From: Stenocarpella maydis
Lineage: Eukaryota > Ascomycota > Sordariomycetes > Diaporthales > Diaporthaceae
Assembly: GCA_002270565.1 (NCBI GenBank)
Contig: NQMI01000056.1
Coordinates: 6,168-70,167 of the forward strand
Length of the DNA: 64,000 nucleotides
Direction of reading: 5' to 3'
Positions 53,051-64,000 of the stretch are shown piece after piece. The notes beneath the pieces were generated by a model that saw only the letters and a list, made by a program, of their open reading frames with translations, searched no databases and had not been told where the DNA came from. The position numbers were made by a program, and so were the translations under genes. Within the stretch, counting starts at the first letter, position 1, and each line of letters opens with the position of its first letter.

Positions 53051-55849
53051 GTCTTGGAGGGGGGGGGGGAATGCTAAGGCTGGTTTTCCTCCAAATTCTA
53101 AAACATGCCGGTTCCCCTAGACCCCAGAATACACCCCTCTCCAGATCATTGTAAAGAACAAGTAATGGTCCGCCCGAAACAACCAAAATCACTTTCCTCC
53201 TCTAATTAAATAAGCTACCTGAATTTAGCTCTATTGGACCCTTTATAGCTCTTAATTTCTAGCCCGCTCATCCCTACTCTCGTTCTGCTATAGTATACTC
53301 AGTCTGCAATCCTTCTCCTCTTGCTTAGCCGCCTTTTTATAAGCCTAGAATTAATGGCTGTTATTGATCGCTAGCATGGGAACCCAGCAATTTGCTTCCT
53401 TAGTCCCCACCCACTTACTTGCATTCCAGTTATACTCCTAAATCATTATAATTCTTATTATGGCGGGCAATGGGTGATATGGTAGCGGTATAGCTGGAAT
53501 AGAGGATAGAGATAATAATGAAGACCTTAAGATACCTAATCGCTTAGGGGTTATCCTACTTATATTTATATTTCCTCCTAGGAATATATTTTTAATACTT
53601 GCCTCTAATATCTGCTATAAGAGAAGTTTAATAGGGTTACTTTGTGGCGTTCTGGCCCTGCTCTGATTAGGTGTCTGTAGAGCAGTTCTTGCTTTACTTA
53701 GTATCCCAAGACTATCTTCTCCATATGTCCATACCCCATCTGCCTGAGGTAGAGGCTTAGGTGTCTTGGACAGGTCCTTGTGAAGTCCAAGCCTAGATAT
53801 TATAATCAGATCCTTTATGGCTGTACTAGGTATCTTAGATGTTAGGATAGGTGGCTGGTTCTTTAAGCTATTAGGGGTAATGGGAGTTTTACTTAATCTG
53901 GAAGTCTAGATATTAGTAGGCCTTAAAAGATTAGCCTTATTAAATCTTACTATAAGGAAGCCTAGTAGATTTTATCCCAGTTCTAATCTTATACTGGGTA
54001 TGGCGTAATATTTAGTCTTCCCCTTATTTATCCCTAAGATATCGGCTTAAGAGTATATAATATTCTTTCCTGCTATAAGCCTCTTATACTTATTATAGCT
54101 AATAACTAAAGTATTCTGGATGCCCCTGATTGGATACCTGGATCTATTAATTTCTAATTAGATAGTAAAACCCTAAACAAGAGCTAAGGCTTTCTTAGTA
54201 GGCAAGCTAGAAGGGGCAGATTTAAGTAGCCTAATCTTAATCCAGTCTCCGAACTCCCAGCCATTCTTTCCACAATTCTCCTGGAAGAAAAAGGCAATAT
54301 AGGTGGCTATAAGGAGTCCACAGGCAGTTGATCCTAGCTGCGGTGTGACCTTTACTTGGATTGCTGTACATGCCTGTTTTGAGAATCCTTTAGGTAGCCT
54401 AAGGGTAAGGAAGTATGTAATGCAGTCCCTTATATAGGGGTATATTCTATTATAAGTTCTCTGATTAGGATGAGTGTTAATTATATTGAGTTGTTTGGTA
54501 TCTCTATTGAAGATGCTTAATACCTAATGGCCTGGGGTATATATGACTTGGATGATGAACCTCTGGCTGTCCTTTAGTAAGTGGTATCTCTATAATCTGG
54601 GGGTTTTCCCGTTAATATTATAGGTTATAGGCACTATAAAGACCAGGTTGCTGAAATCAATTAGCTGCCAATTAATAAGCCCCAGAATATAATTAGTATA
54701 TAGGCACGCCTCTTGAGCTAGGAGACCTTCTGCATTATAAAGGGTTATAAGGAAGTTGCTATAGTGAGTGCTAAACAGGTTCTTCTGCCCAGGGGGGTTT
54801 CTGAACTGAGGATAGGGATTGATGCCCTCGAAATATATAGCTACCACCCGCTGTGCATGATTACTATGCCCCTATTTTTAGTTCTAAAAGAACGGTAGGC
54901 ATACTGAAAGGTCTAATATATTAAAAGCTTGGGAGAGTGCCAACCTATTATTAAGGATTCTGGTTTTAAATAGGTCTTTTATTGGGTTTGTACTAGCTCT
55001 GTAATCCTAATTTCCTTAATTATAGATATTATATGGGTTGGGAAATCTTAGCTACTATATAAGGTTAATATTATTAAAATTTATAATAAAGGGTAACGCT
55101 AAAAGTTGTGCTTTAAGGCCAACTTAATTAGAAGGGTCTGAGTACTTAATAGTAGGTATGGGGGCGTTGGGATTGTTTATGGGGCTGACTTGGCCTTTTA
55201 AACTATTAATGGCTGTAACCTGGATTAATGGGGATCCCTTCTTCTTTCTCTTACCTTTCTTTGTTGTTTGCTGGCTTAAGGAAGATATCTTTCTGATTAG
55301 TTAGATTAGGGAAAAGGGTATTAAAGTAAGGAGAAATTAGGTAATGGAGGGGAGGTAATGAGTTTTAAGGGTAGAGGTTGATGGTTGCAGCAGCTTTTGA
55401 GTTTTAATGATGCAAGTTGTGCTGCGCTAATCAGAGATTAGCTGAGGTATAGTGGTTGTGGAAGAAGTGGTTGGGTTGGAGGTTGTGGTAGAAAGGTGGG
55501 CTTTTATTAGAAGGGGAGCCTTAAGATAGGTGAATTATTTGAGCTAGTAAATTACTTAACTTCCTTCTCTTTTCTGCTAGGTAGCAACCTTTACTACTTT
55601 AAATGCTTCTAATAAGAGCTCCCTTCTCTAATTTTTTATACTTAAAGTTGCTTTTCCCCTACTAATCCTTTTCTTTAACTTCTCCCTAATAGTATTATTA
55701 ACTATTAATCATTAATCTTATTATTAAACCGTTAAGCCTCTCTAATTAGATGAGCTTTGCTATTGCTATATCTTCTCCTCCTTAATTAAGCTAAGAAGAG
55801 AAGGGAAAGGGTAAGGAGCAATTGCCTCCTATTGTTAGGGGCTTTAAAA
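53051..55849 (-). pseudogene. Degraded repeat with partly readable minus-strand protein, family unknown
   Basis: The minus strand keeps protein-like stretches between stops, for example NGWEFGDWIKIRLLKS (about 54210-54280) and FEGINPYPQFRNPPGQKNLF with THYSNFLITLYNAEGLLAQE (about 54700-54840). The remaining frames are closed. This is probably part of a transposon, but I do not recognise the family. Confidence 0.45.
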
Positions 55850-56650
55850 TATATAATCCTCCTTCTATCTATAAAGAGGGCATCTATACTTGCTTCTAGC
55901 CGAATGCAATCCTTTTATGAAACTAGGTTTATAAATTACTGCTTTATAAGGCCTTTGTAATGAATATTAAGATGTATAATCTTAAGGGTAGAGGCAAGGG
56001 TCTTTATATCCTGTAAACCCTTTCCTTAATATATAAATTTGAGCTGCTTAAACTATTCTTTCCCTTCCTGAAAGCCCTAGAGACTTGCAAGTACCTGTAG
56101 TCTTGCCTTAGCACTCTAATTAAAGGAGGTCTGAATGATATTTTTGTTAAGTATATAAATGGTGGCCCTTATGAGAAGTATATGTCTTAACTGTGCTAGG
56201 GGAATGACCTTCGTTGGGGCCCGGCTCTCCTTATTGCCTTCTTTGGTTATTATAATGCAAACTTATGTAATTATTGCATGTAGCAGATGGGGGCTAACTG
56301 CAACTGAATAACTCTCTGAGGCATCATCCCCATTATAATCCCTTTCTTTAAGTGCTAATTGCTCTAAGGATTTCAAGATAATGCTTGTACTAATTATATT
56401 TATTATATTAAGGGTTACCTTTATAATTTTAAGATGCTAAAGATTTCTGAGAGTAGTTATGATTGTATTACTAATGTGTGTCCTGATCTGATTAATGAGC
56501 CTCTAAATATGCCTCCTTTAGAGCTCTCGCTAGGCAAGTATACTAAGGCAGCTACTGAGATAGAATATGAGGAAACTCGTGCGGATGCTATAGGCGAGAT
56601 TATCGGATGTGTGCCTAGGAAGTTTAAGTATAAGCCTACGGATCTCTAGT
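55850..56650 (+). pseudogene. RIP-damaged cysteine-rich plus-strand gene
   Basis: The plus strand reads as one protein interrupted by TAG/TAA/TGA codons, with cysteine pairs such as NLCNYCM, ANCN and ACTNY, and an open C-terminal end of 71 codons (MLKISESSYDCITNVCPDL to CVPRKFKYKPTDL, stop at 56649). Cys spacing suggests a zinc-binding domain. The function and family are not recognised. Confidence 0.4.
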
Positions 56651-56810
56651 TATGGTTGTGAGGTGATTAGAAGGGTTAGGCAAGGTAGGGATAGATCTAG
56701 TTTTTTTCAGGTTGCTAATACTTCTTTTGGTAGTAAATTAAGAACTGATGATTTTTGTCTTGTATGTGGTTTTAAGAGAAGTATACTTGTCTGATCAGAG
56801 ACATAATGTT

Positions 56811-56874
56811 GTCTTGACTTTTTTATGTCTTGACTTTTTTATGTCTTGACTTTTTTATGTCTTAACTTTTTTAT
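56811..56874. repeat. 16-bp tandem repeat, 4 copies
   Basis: Four tandem copies of GTCTTGACTTTTTTAT; the fourth has G-to-A (GTCTTAAC). Confidence 0.95.
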
Positions 56875-57199
56875 GTCTCATCCTAGAATTCGTATTCCTT
56901 TAGCTTGGGGTTATTAGGGTTAATAAGTGGAATGTCTATATGTAGTATTGTCCTTTAAGTCTGATTAGCTAAATTTGATAAGTCTGAATTATATAAGCTA
57001 TCTATATTTGAGTATGCTTGCACTTGAGGGACTATCCGGCTAGGAAGAGACTAGTTTTAGTATTAATTGTTATTATCTTGATTAGGGGTGGTGGGATGGA
57101 GTGTGTTATCTAGTGTGTTTGGGAAGATATTGTGTTTGGCTACCTCTAATAGCTTCCTCCCGGTTTGTTAACTTTTAGGAGGGTTGTCCTCTTAAAGAA

Positions 57200-60100
57200 A
57201 AGGCACCTTTGGCTCCCAAATTCCCCTCTTATAGATGAATTTCTTTAGGCGTATTAGGGGATAGGTTCCGTTAATAGGGATCCCATTAGGGGTCCTTAGC
57301 TTATACACGTTATTAGGCTTAATAGCATTAATGATATAAGGCCCGAACTATTGATATATTAGCTTCCAGAATGATGAGTGATTAGATTTCCTCTGCTTAT
57401 CTATAATTAGTATAAGGTTATCTTTTGTAAGAGGCTTGGGTTCTATAGAATTCCTGGTGGGTGTCTCTGGCTACTGCCTTTCTTCTTTGCTTAGTAACTA
57501 ACTTCTGGGCATATAGGATATCTTGTTTTAGGTCTAGCAATAAGCGCAGTTGATATTCTAGTACCTAATCAGAGGTTATATAGGGTGATTAGGCTTGAAC
57601 CCATTAGGTAGGGATCTCTGTTTTAATGGGTAATACTGGGTTAAATCTATAGAGCAGGTAGAATGGGCTTTTCTTATGCAACTGCCTTAAGGACATCCGA
57701 TTAGTAAAGAGTGCATAAGGAAGGATCTTTTTTTATCTAGTTATACCCTTATCTAGTATTTTTCCTAAGGCTAATGCGATATTAAAGTGGCTGTATTCTA
57801 TAATATTATTCGCCTTAGGATTATATGTTGATATTTTAATCTAATATACCCTGAGGTATCTAAGGTATTTAGTAAAGTCTCTAAGGTTCTTAGGTCCCCT
57901 ATCTATAACTATTAATATGGGCAAGCCCTATTTAAGTAGGAACTTGTTAATAAAGAATTGCTTGATGTTCTTTAAGTTAGCAGCCCTAAGAGCTATTGCC
58001 TTAGGCTATCCCGTAAGGTTGCAATGTCCTTTCATAAGGTATTAGTATCCCTGATTAGAGGGTAAATGCTGAATGTTAATATGAATTTTTAAAAATGGAA
58101 GTCCTAGGGTGGTTAGTATTACCCCATTATTATAGATCCTGGTATCCTATTTATTGCATCTAGGATATCTAGTAATTGCCTTTTCTATATCTATATATAT
58201 CCCTTTCTAGTAATATATTACTTTAATCTGGTAGTAGGTAGTATCCCTCCCTTTATAACTAAGGGGAGTATAAGTATTCCTGATGATTCTTTTTCTTAGA
58301 TTAGGGTTGTTTATAACTCTCTTTTTAGGGAGGTCTTTCTTAGGTTCCCGCTAGAGCACTCCTTCCTTAAGGGAAAATGTAAGAGCTTTCTTCTTGAAAG
58401 CCTTCTATTGCTAATTAGAGAGGTAACTAAGTAGAATACTGTAGTAGAGGTAATCCGCAATCTCCCTTAATTCCTTTGACTACTAATAACTGTCTTTAAG
58501 TAATGGCATCTAATTAGAAGGTGTTGGAGCTATTATAGGGTTAAGAGAAGCATTATATTATTTCTTAATATCCCCTTTAATTTATCTGTTTACTTTATTT
58601 AAAGAACCCGGAGGTTTTCTTAAGAGTGAGTTAGTAACTGAATTGTTAACCCCTCTAACATGCTTAACCGTGAAGTTGTATGTCCTGATTATAGCTAGCT
58701 ATCGAGTAATATAGGCCCTAGGGATATTTAATATTAATCCCTTTAGCTGCTAAATAAGAATATTCGAGTTGGTTTCCAGGATGAAATAAACTTCGTATAT
58801 ATAGAACTGAAGCCATCTAATTGTATAGAGTATAGCTTGATACTCATGTTTTGTTGTATTATAGAGCTTCTTAGCAGTAGTTTATAAGCTACTCTTATAC
58901 TGGATCGGATAATGAACCCCGTCTTTTACCTGCATTAGATAGGCACCCTAGCTGTTTAGGCTTGCATTAACTATAAGGATGATCTCTCCCCTATTGTAGT
59001 TAATATTTATAAGGTAGGGTTTTAAAGTAATTGTTGATTTGAGGGTGTTTATGGCTTCCTGGCAGCTTTTAGTTTAGATAAATGGAGTACCCTTCTTTAG
59101 CAGGTTGAAGAGAGGATGTGATATAATTCTGTAAAAGGGCATCTAGATCTAGTAAAAGTTGATTAGGCTGAGAAATGATTGGAGCTAGCTAACATTTTTA
59201 TAGGTCTCTTACTCCTTAATCTTAATGATCTTCTTATCTGTAGGAGAGCGGCCTAGAGTCCCGTATATATAACTTATGATGTTAGCCTGCTTTTTGTATT
59301 ATTTGGATTTAGCAGTATTAATTGCATTACTAGCAAGCTCTATATTAAAAAGCACATTATTAAGGTTCTTAATGTATTCTGCAATATACCTCTGTACCTT
59401 AGGAAGGTTATTAAGCTCCTGATTATTATAAGTGGACTTTAGCCCTTTTATTGTAATATTGTTAAAAAATGGGCGGCAGACCATTAGAATTAGGTTGTAA
59501 AATAAGCGAATTATGCATCTTATGAATTATGCTACTGAGTTTGTGGCTCCTATGGGCAGCCCATACTATTGAAATAGCCTGATCGGAGTTGCAAAGGTGG
59601 TAATATTGCGGCTTTTCTCTTTTAGCTTAATCTGATTATACCTTAAGAAAAAGTTTAAGAGTAATAAAACCTAATATATTGCAAACTCTTTAGTAAACTT
59701 ATTAGTAGTTAGAGGAATAAAAGTGTTTCTAATTATAACCTGATTAGCCTTAGAAATATTATTAATTAACTAATAGCTACTATCCTTCTTCTTAATAAGG
59801 AACCACTGGTTTCGGTAGGGGGTATGGGATTCTTTAATTATACCCCTGGCTTCTCGCTCCCTTAATATTTTGATGGCAGTTTCTCTTAATGCTCTGGGGA
59901 GCTTAATAGTTTTCGTTTGGTATGCCTGGTGAGGAACTGTCTTAATGGATTGAGGAGGGGCGATATCTGTGCTAATCTGGGAGATATGAGACTAGTCCTA
60001 TGTAAGAGCTTCTTTCTTATTCTCCAGGAGGTGAGTAAATATTAACTTTTTTTGATTAGAGAGCTCATTATAGTTTCCTATAATAATATGCTAAAGGCGC

Positions 60101-62498
60101 TCTAGTATTAATTGCGACCCCCTCGGAATGAAGGAGAATCTAGGTCTGATTTATGGGTTATATTTGCTTTCTTTACTAGCATTAATTAGATGCCTAACCC
60201 TAGCCTTATGGCTTTGCTTTCAATTTATAGTTTCCTCAGGGATAGTGCTATTAGAGGGAAAGTTGTTAATAGGATGGACTTTTACCCCTACCCTTTTATA
60301 TAGGGTTCTAACAGCTGGAGTGGTTGCCCCCTTTTTTTGGTCCGGATGGAATTAAGTTATAGGTCTCTAGGGTGTACCCATCCGGATAAAAGACTGCTGA
60401 TTAGAGTAACCTAATAGGATATTAGGCCTATGGATATAGAGAAAGGAGGCAAAAAATTTTGGCATTAGGGTTCTGGCTTCCTCATCTGAAAGGCTCCTAA
60501 GGATATCATTATCTTGGGATAACCTGAGGTTGGTTTTAAGAGGGTCTATTAGGGCTCTAATTATAACCCGCTTCTAATTAGAGGAGTTTGGCTAAAGGAG
60601 GACTATCATTACCCTCTAAGGAAGGTATTTTCAGGGAACTATTGCACCTTTAGTAGTAGCTATCTGGAAAGGCTTCTAGTTCCTCCTCCCCAGTCCATAC
60701 ATTACTTGCAACCTATTAAGAGTGATGTATGTAAAAAGGAACCCCCTTGATTACTTAAAAGTTAAGTTTATATCCAAAAAGAAAGGCATCTCTAAAAGAA
60801 TGTTATAGGTAGTATTATGCATTTCATTATCTATAATAAAGAAAATAGCCCTTATCTTATTATAGCTAATATATACTTACTCCTTAGTTACTCTAATTAA
60901 TATAAGTAATGCTTTATTATAAACTATAGAGTTTATATTTTAAAGTAAAGTATAGGATAACTTATTCTAGTAGTAATAGGATAAAGAAAGAAGATTTATC
61001 TTAGCACTTATATTTAGTAGGGCTAGGAGGATCTTATGGCTCTCTGAAGCAATCCTAATGTTTAAGTAGGCGGATCTGCAGTAACCATAGTTCACTATAT
61101 TAGTAGTTTGAGATAATATTGAATTTACCTTATACCTAATAATATATGTCTGATTAGAGCTTAAGTATTACTTATGTTTAATTTTAGATAAAGTAGAGAC
61201 CATATTGAGTTCTGGACCTATGGCTTAAGGTATATCCCTATCCAGGACTGGCTTAAAAGGCCACTTATTAAGAGAGGTATTATTCCTGTAAGTAAGGAGC
61301 TCTCTAATTAGAACAGTATTAGTCTTGCTAAGCGTGAGAATATTTGAAATTAGCATTTTGATTAAGGTGGCAAGGATGGCGTCTATAGCCTTAGCTTTAG
61401 GGGTCTGGGGGATTAGGGGTCCTTGTTTGGGCTTAGCTTTGGTTGATTTTTTGGTCTTGCTTGGACCTATCGGATTACCCTTTGTTTTACTTTTCCTGTC
61501 CCTAGCTATAGTGGAAGTCTCTTGCTGGATTTCTAGTATTACCTCCTCTTTATTAGAAATTATTTGTGATCTTGGGTTGGAGTTAATAATTGGTTCTAAG
61601 TTTAGCCTAGCATTAAATATTACGTTATTAATATCCCAATTAGGGTTATCTCTATTCATTCTCTTCCTTTTAATAGCATTTATAGTAATTGAGGGTACTA
61701 AAGTTTCTATATATTGGGTTTTATTGCTAATAAATATTAGTTTGGGTTTAGGAATTGATATTATAGAGAGGGAATTCACTTTAGTTCCTAGATTAGGGTC
61801 CTAAATCTTCTTTAGTTCCTTAAGAAATATATTGCCCTTAAGTTCAGGGCGGTTGGTGATTAGAGACTAATATTTTTAAACGCAAGGTAAGTCTATTCTT
61901 CCTTTTGAAAGCAAAAATTCCAGATAGCTTCTAGCAAACTTCTTAATGCTATAATGTTCTATGTCCCTATAGAAAGCTAGGGCTGTAGGATTGAGCTGGT
62001 TAGACCTGCCTTTGCAGATATCCTCTTGAGAGCTGAGGAATACCGAGTTGCTTTCTTACCTAGGAGATTAGACTAGGCTGAGCTTAATGAGTTCTAGTAA
62101 TTTGGAGCATTGGTAGGCCCTATAATTAGAGGAAGTACTATATTTATAGCACTTTCTGATCTTGCCGTTCTATTGATAGGCTAGCTTAGATATATTCTAC
62201 CTATGGTCTTTGGAGTGTTCATTAGTAAAACTATCCTCCTAATTATAATTAGCTTCTAGTGAGTTTAAGGATATAATTGTATTAGGGCTATTAAGTCCCA
62301 AGCAAGCCCGGCTTTAATTATAGCTGAGCACCCTATTAATATATGCTTGATTTGCATTAAGTTTATTTAATATAGGCTGCAGGCTTTCCGTAAGGTCATT
62401 CTTGGTTATAAACTTAATCTCCATCTGGGCAAACTTATAGGCTAAGTTATTCATTAAAGAGTCTTTATTAAACTGGATATTCTTCTGGATAATCTTAT
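57200..62498 (-). pseudogene. RIP-degraded Gypsy retrotransposon pol (minus strand)
   Basis: Minus-strand translation shows the Gypsy pol order, broken by stops. The gag/protease side is at about 61.2-62.4 kb. RT has ITTFATPIRLFQ...LPIGATNS at about 59.5 kb and RPFFNNITIKGLKSTYNNQE at 59.3-59.5 kb. RNase H has FYIYEVYFILETNSN (about 58.8 kb) and HVRGVNNSVTNSLLRKPPG (about 58.6 kb). The integrase zinc-binding part has YYWKGIYIDIEKAI at about 58.2 kb, and the integrase C-terminal end has YKLRTPNGIPINGTYP at about 57.25 kb. The aspartate pair expected in the RT active site reads NN, a G-to-A change consistent with RIP, so the enzyme is dead as well as interrupted. The element continues past the inserted LTRs at 63703-64000. 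Confidence 0.85.
62494..62498. other. Target-site duplication CTTAT (left)
   Basis: CTTAT directly precedes the LTR at 62499 and is repeated at 63698-63702, directly after the last LTR copy, as expected for a 5-bp staggered LTR-element insertion. Confidence 0.75.
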
Positions 62499-63092
62499 TG
62501 TTAAACGGAACCGCTCAGCAGGGCGTTAGTACTCCGTGCAAGGAGTTACCCTAGACTTCGTTGTAAGGAGTTACCCTAGACTTCCTAGCAAGGAGTTACC
62601 CTAGACTTGCGAGTCAGGCGATTTTCGCTAAGTACGCCCAGTGCGTGCGTGACGCAAGATGAGTTTGGTGGCCGTGAGTCGATTATTTTGGCCTGCATTT
62701 GCACCTTAATTCAGACCTCTGCATTACCCTTATTTCTTACCCAAAAAGTATATAACTTAGTGCATTGGATAGCTTGATTTCTGAAGTTTATATGTACTTA
62801 ATTTGGGTATTGCTAGGGCTATGGTTGGCTGGTTGCTTGGAACCAAAGATGGTGTGTTGGAAGGGCGAATTTTCCGGCATTTGCAAATTTGCACCAGAGC
62901 CTACCGCAGCGTGCCCAGGGGTGAGACGACGTCGGAGGGTATATAAGGAGGGCTTACAGAAGCCCAACTTAATTCAATACAAAGTTGTCCAGACCATTGT
63001 CAATCGTCCCAATTCGCCTCAGAGCACCACACTGCGACCCTGCCGAAACACACGCTGAACTGAATGCTATTCTATAGCACAAATTCATCAGA
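62499..63092 (+). mobile_element. LTR (family A, copy 3)
   Basis: 594 bases, TGTTAAACGG to ATTCATCAGA, inserted in the minus-strand Gypsy element. It is followed by a gap of 4 Ns. It differs from copy 4 at only a handful of sites (for example gttAgtact/gttGgtact, cttCctag/cttTctag), nearly all transitions. Confidence 0.85.
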
Positions 63093-63096
63093 NNNN
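63093..63096. other. Assembly gap (4 N)
   Basis: Short run of N between two LTR copies, probably standing for the unassembled internal part of one retrotransposon. Confidence 1.
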
Positions 63097-63103
63097 ATCT
63101 TAT

Positions 63104-63697
63104 TGTTAAACGGAACCGCTCAGCAGGGCGTTGGTACTCCGTGCAAGGAGTTACCCTAGACTTCGTTGTAAGGAGTTACCCTAGACTTTCTAGCAAGGAG
63201 TTACCCTAGACTTGCGAGTCAGGCGATTTTCGCTAAGTACGCCCAGTGCGTGCGTGACGCAAGATGAGTTTGGTGGCCGTGAGTCGATTATTTTGGCCTG
63301 CATTTGCACCTTAATTCAGACCTCTGCATTACCCTTATTTCTTACCCAAAAAGTATATAACTTAGTGCATTAGATAGCTTGATTTCTAAAGTTTATATAT
63401 ACTTAATTTGGGCATTGCTAGGGCTATGGTTGGCTGGTTGCTTGGAACCAAAGATGGTGTGTTGGAAGGGCGAATTTTCCGGCATTTGCAAATTTGCACC
63501 AGAGCCTACCGCAGCGTGCCCAGGGGTGAGACGACGTCGGAGGGTATATAAGGAGGGCTTACAGAAGCCCAACTTAATTCAATACAAAGTTGTCCAGACC
63601 ATTGTCAATCGTCCCAATTCGCCTCAGAGCACCACACTGCGACCCTGCCGAAACACACGCTGAACTGAATGCTATTCTATATCACAAATTCATCAGA
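63104..63697 (+). mobile_element. LTR (family A, copy 4)
   Basis: 594 bases with the same ends as copy 3, followed by CTTAT, which matches the left target duplication at 62494. Copies 3 and 4 together are best read as the two LTRs of one full-length element collapsed by assembly. Note, however, that ATCTTAT also precedes this copy, as it does copy 3. Confidence 0.82.
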
Positions 63698-64000
63698 CTT
63701 ATATTCTGGCTGATTAGAGTGAGAGGGGGTTTATACTAATAATTCTATGGTCCTTGGGGCAGATTGAGGCTATGGGTAAGGTGTCTTTGTAAGCTGAATA
63801 GGAGGGGGATGGTGAGTTGTAAGACTAGCCCCCCTTATATTATTATGCTCGTTCTGATGGGAGTACTCCAGTTCCTTATTGATTAGAGAAAGGAGTTCTA
63901 TCTTGAAAGTTCTCTAGTTATGGGTTCTAGCTTTCTTGTTGGATATGCTTCTGGTGGCTAATATTTTCTTTAGGGTTGATGGTAAGATTTGATAGAACGG
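63698..64000 (-). pseudogene. Continuation of the RIPed Gypsy element (gag side)
   Basis: After the right CTTAT the AT-rich sequence continues the interrupted element. It has no intact frame; its gag identity rests on position upstream of RT on the minus strand. Confidence 0.5.

Overview
This window comes from a filamentous ascomycete, most likely a Sordariomycete-type Pezizomycotina. The genes carry short GT-AG introns of about 50-130 bases with CTGAC/CTAAC-like branch sites and encode typical fungal proteins. Two very AT-rich flanks are full of retrotransposon wreckage carrying the TGG-to-TAG and G-to-A damage expected of repeat-induced point mutation (RIP). The genome is therefore split into GC-balanced gene islands and AT-rich deserts.

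Left desert (1 to about 6640): no intact gene. It holds a hairpin-rich GC patch, tRNA-like relics, a well-preserved LTR (3739-4336), the broken 3' end of a chromodomain-bearing Gypsy pol, and a 42-bp tandem repeat.

Gene island (about 6640-50350): secreted lipase (-), GH3 beta-glucosidase (+), mitochondrial ribosomal protein bL34m (-), CAAX protease Ste24 (-), an F-box-like protein (-), a small membrane protein (-), ribosomal protein eL38 (+), mevalonate kinase (-), farnesyltransferase/GGTase-I alpha subunit (+), Mtr2-like NTF2 protein (-), mitochondrial Met-tRNA synthetase (+), NAT9-like acetyltransferase (+), a small mitochondrial protein (-), L-serine/threonine dehydratase (-), an F-box-like nuclear protein (+), DNA polymerase delta subunit 2 (-), Ytm1 (+), a WRN-like 3'-5' exonuclease (-), LSm5 (+) and Rpb11 (-). 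Exon structures were worked out by hand. Except for the first GH3 junction and one junction of the small membrane protein, every multi-exon model closes in frame.

Right desert (about 50350-64000): an almost fully RIPed stretch with a broken zinc-ribbon-like gene, an LTR ending at an assembly gap (52418-53038), a cysteine-rich pseudogene, a long minus-strand Gypsy element (integrase about 57.2-58.3 kb, RNase H about 58.6-59.1 kb, RT about 59.3-60.0 kb, gag/protease side above 61.2 kb), and two LTR copies inserted into it with a 5-bp target duplication.

Most island genes are housekeeping: isoprenoid synthesis and protein prenylation, mitochondrial translation, RNA processing and transcription, and DNA replication. 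The lipase and beta-glucosidase nearest the left desert are the secreted accessory enzymes. I see no CRISPR array, secondary-metabolite cluster or clearly new multi-gene system. The most notable arrangement is that three successive steps of one pathway (Erg12, the Ram2-type alpha subunit and Ste24) lie within 13 kb.
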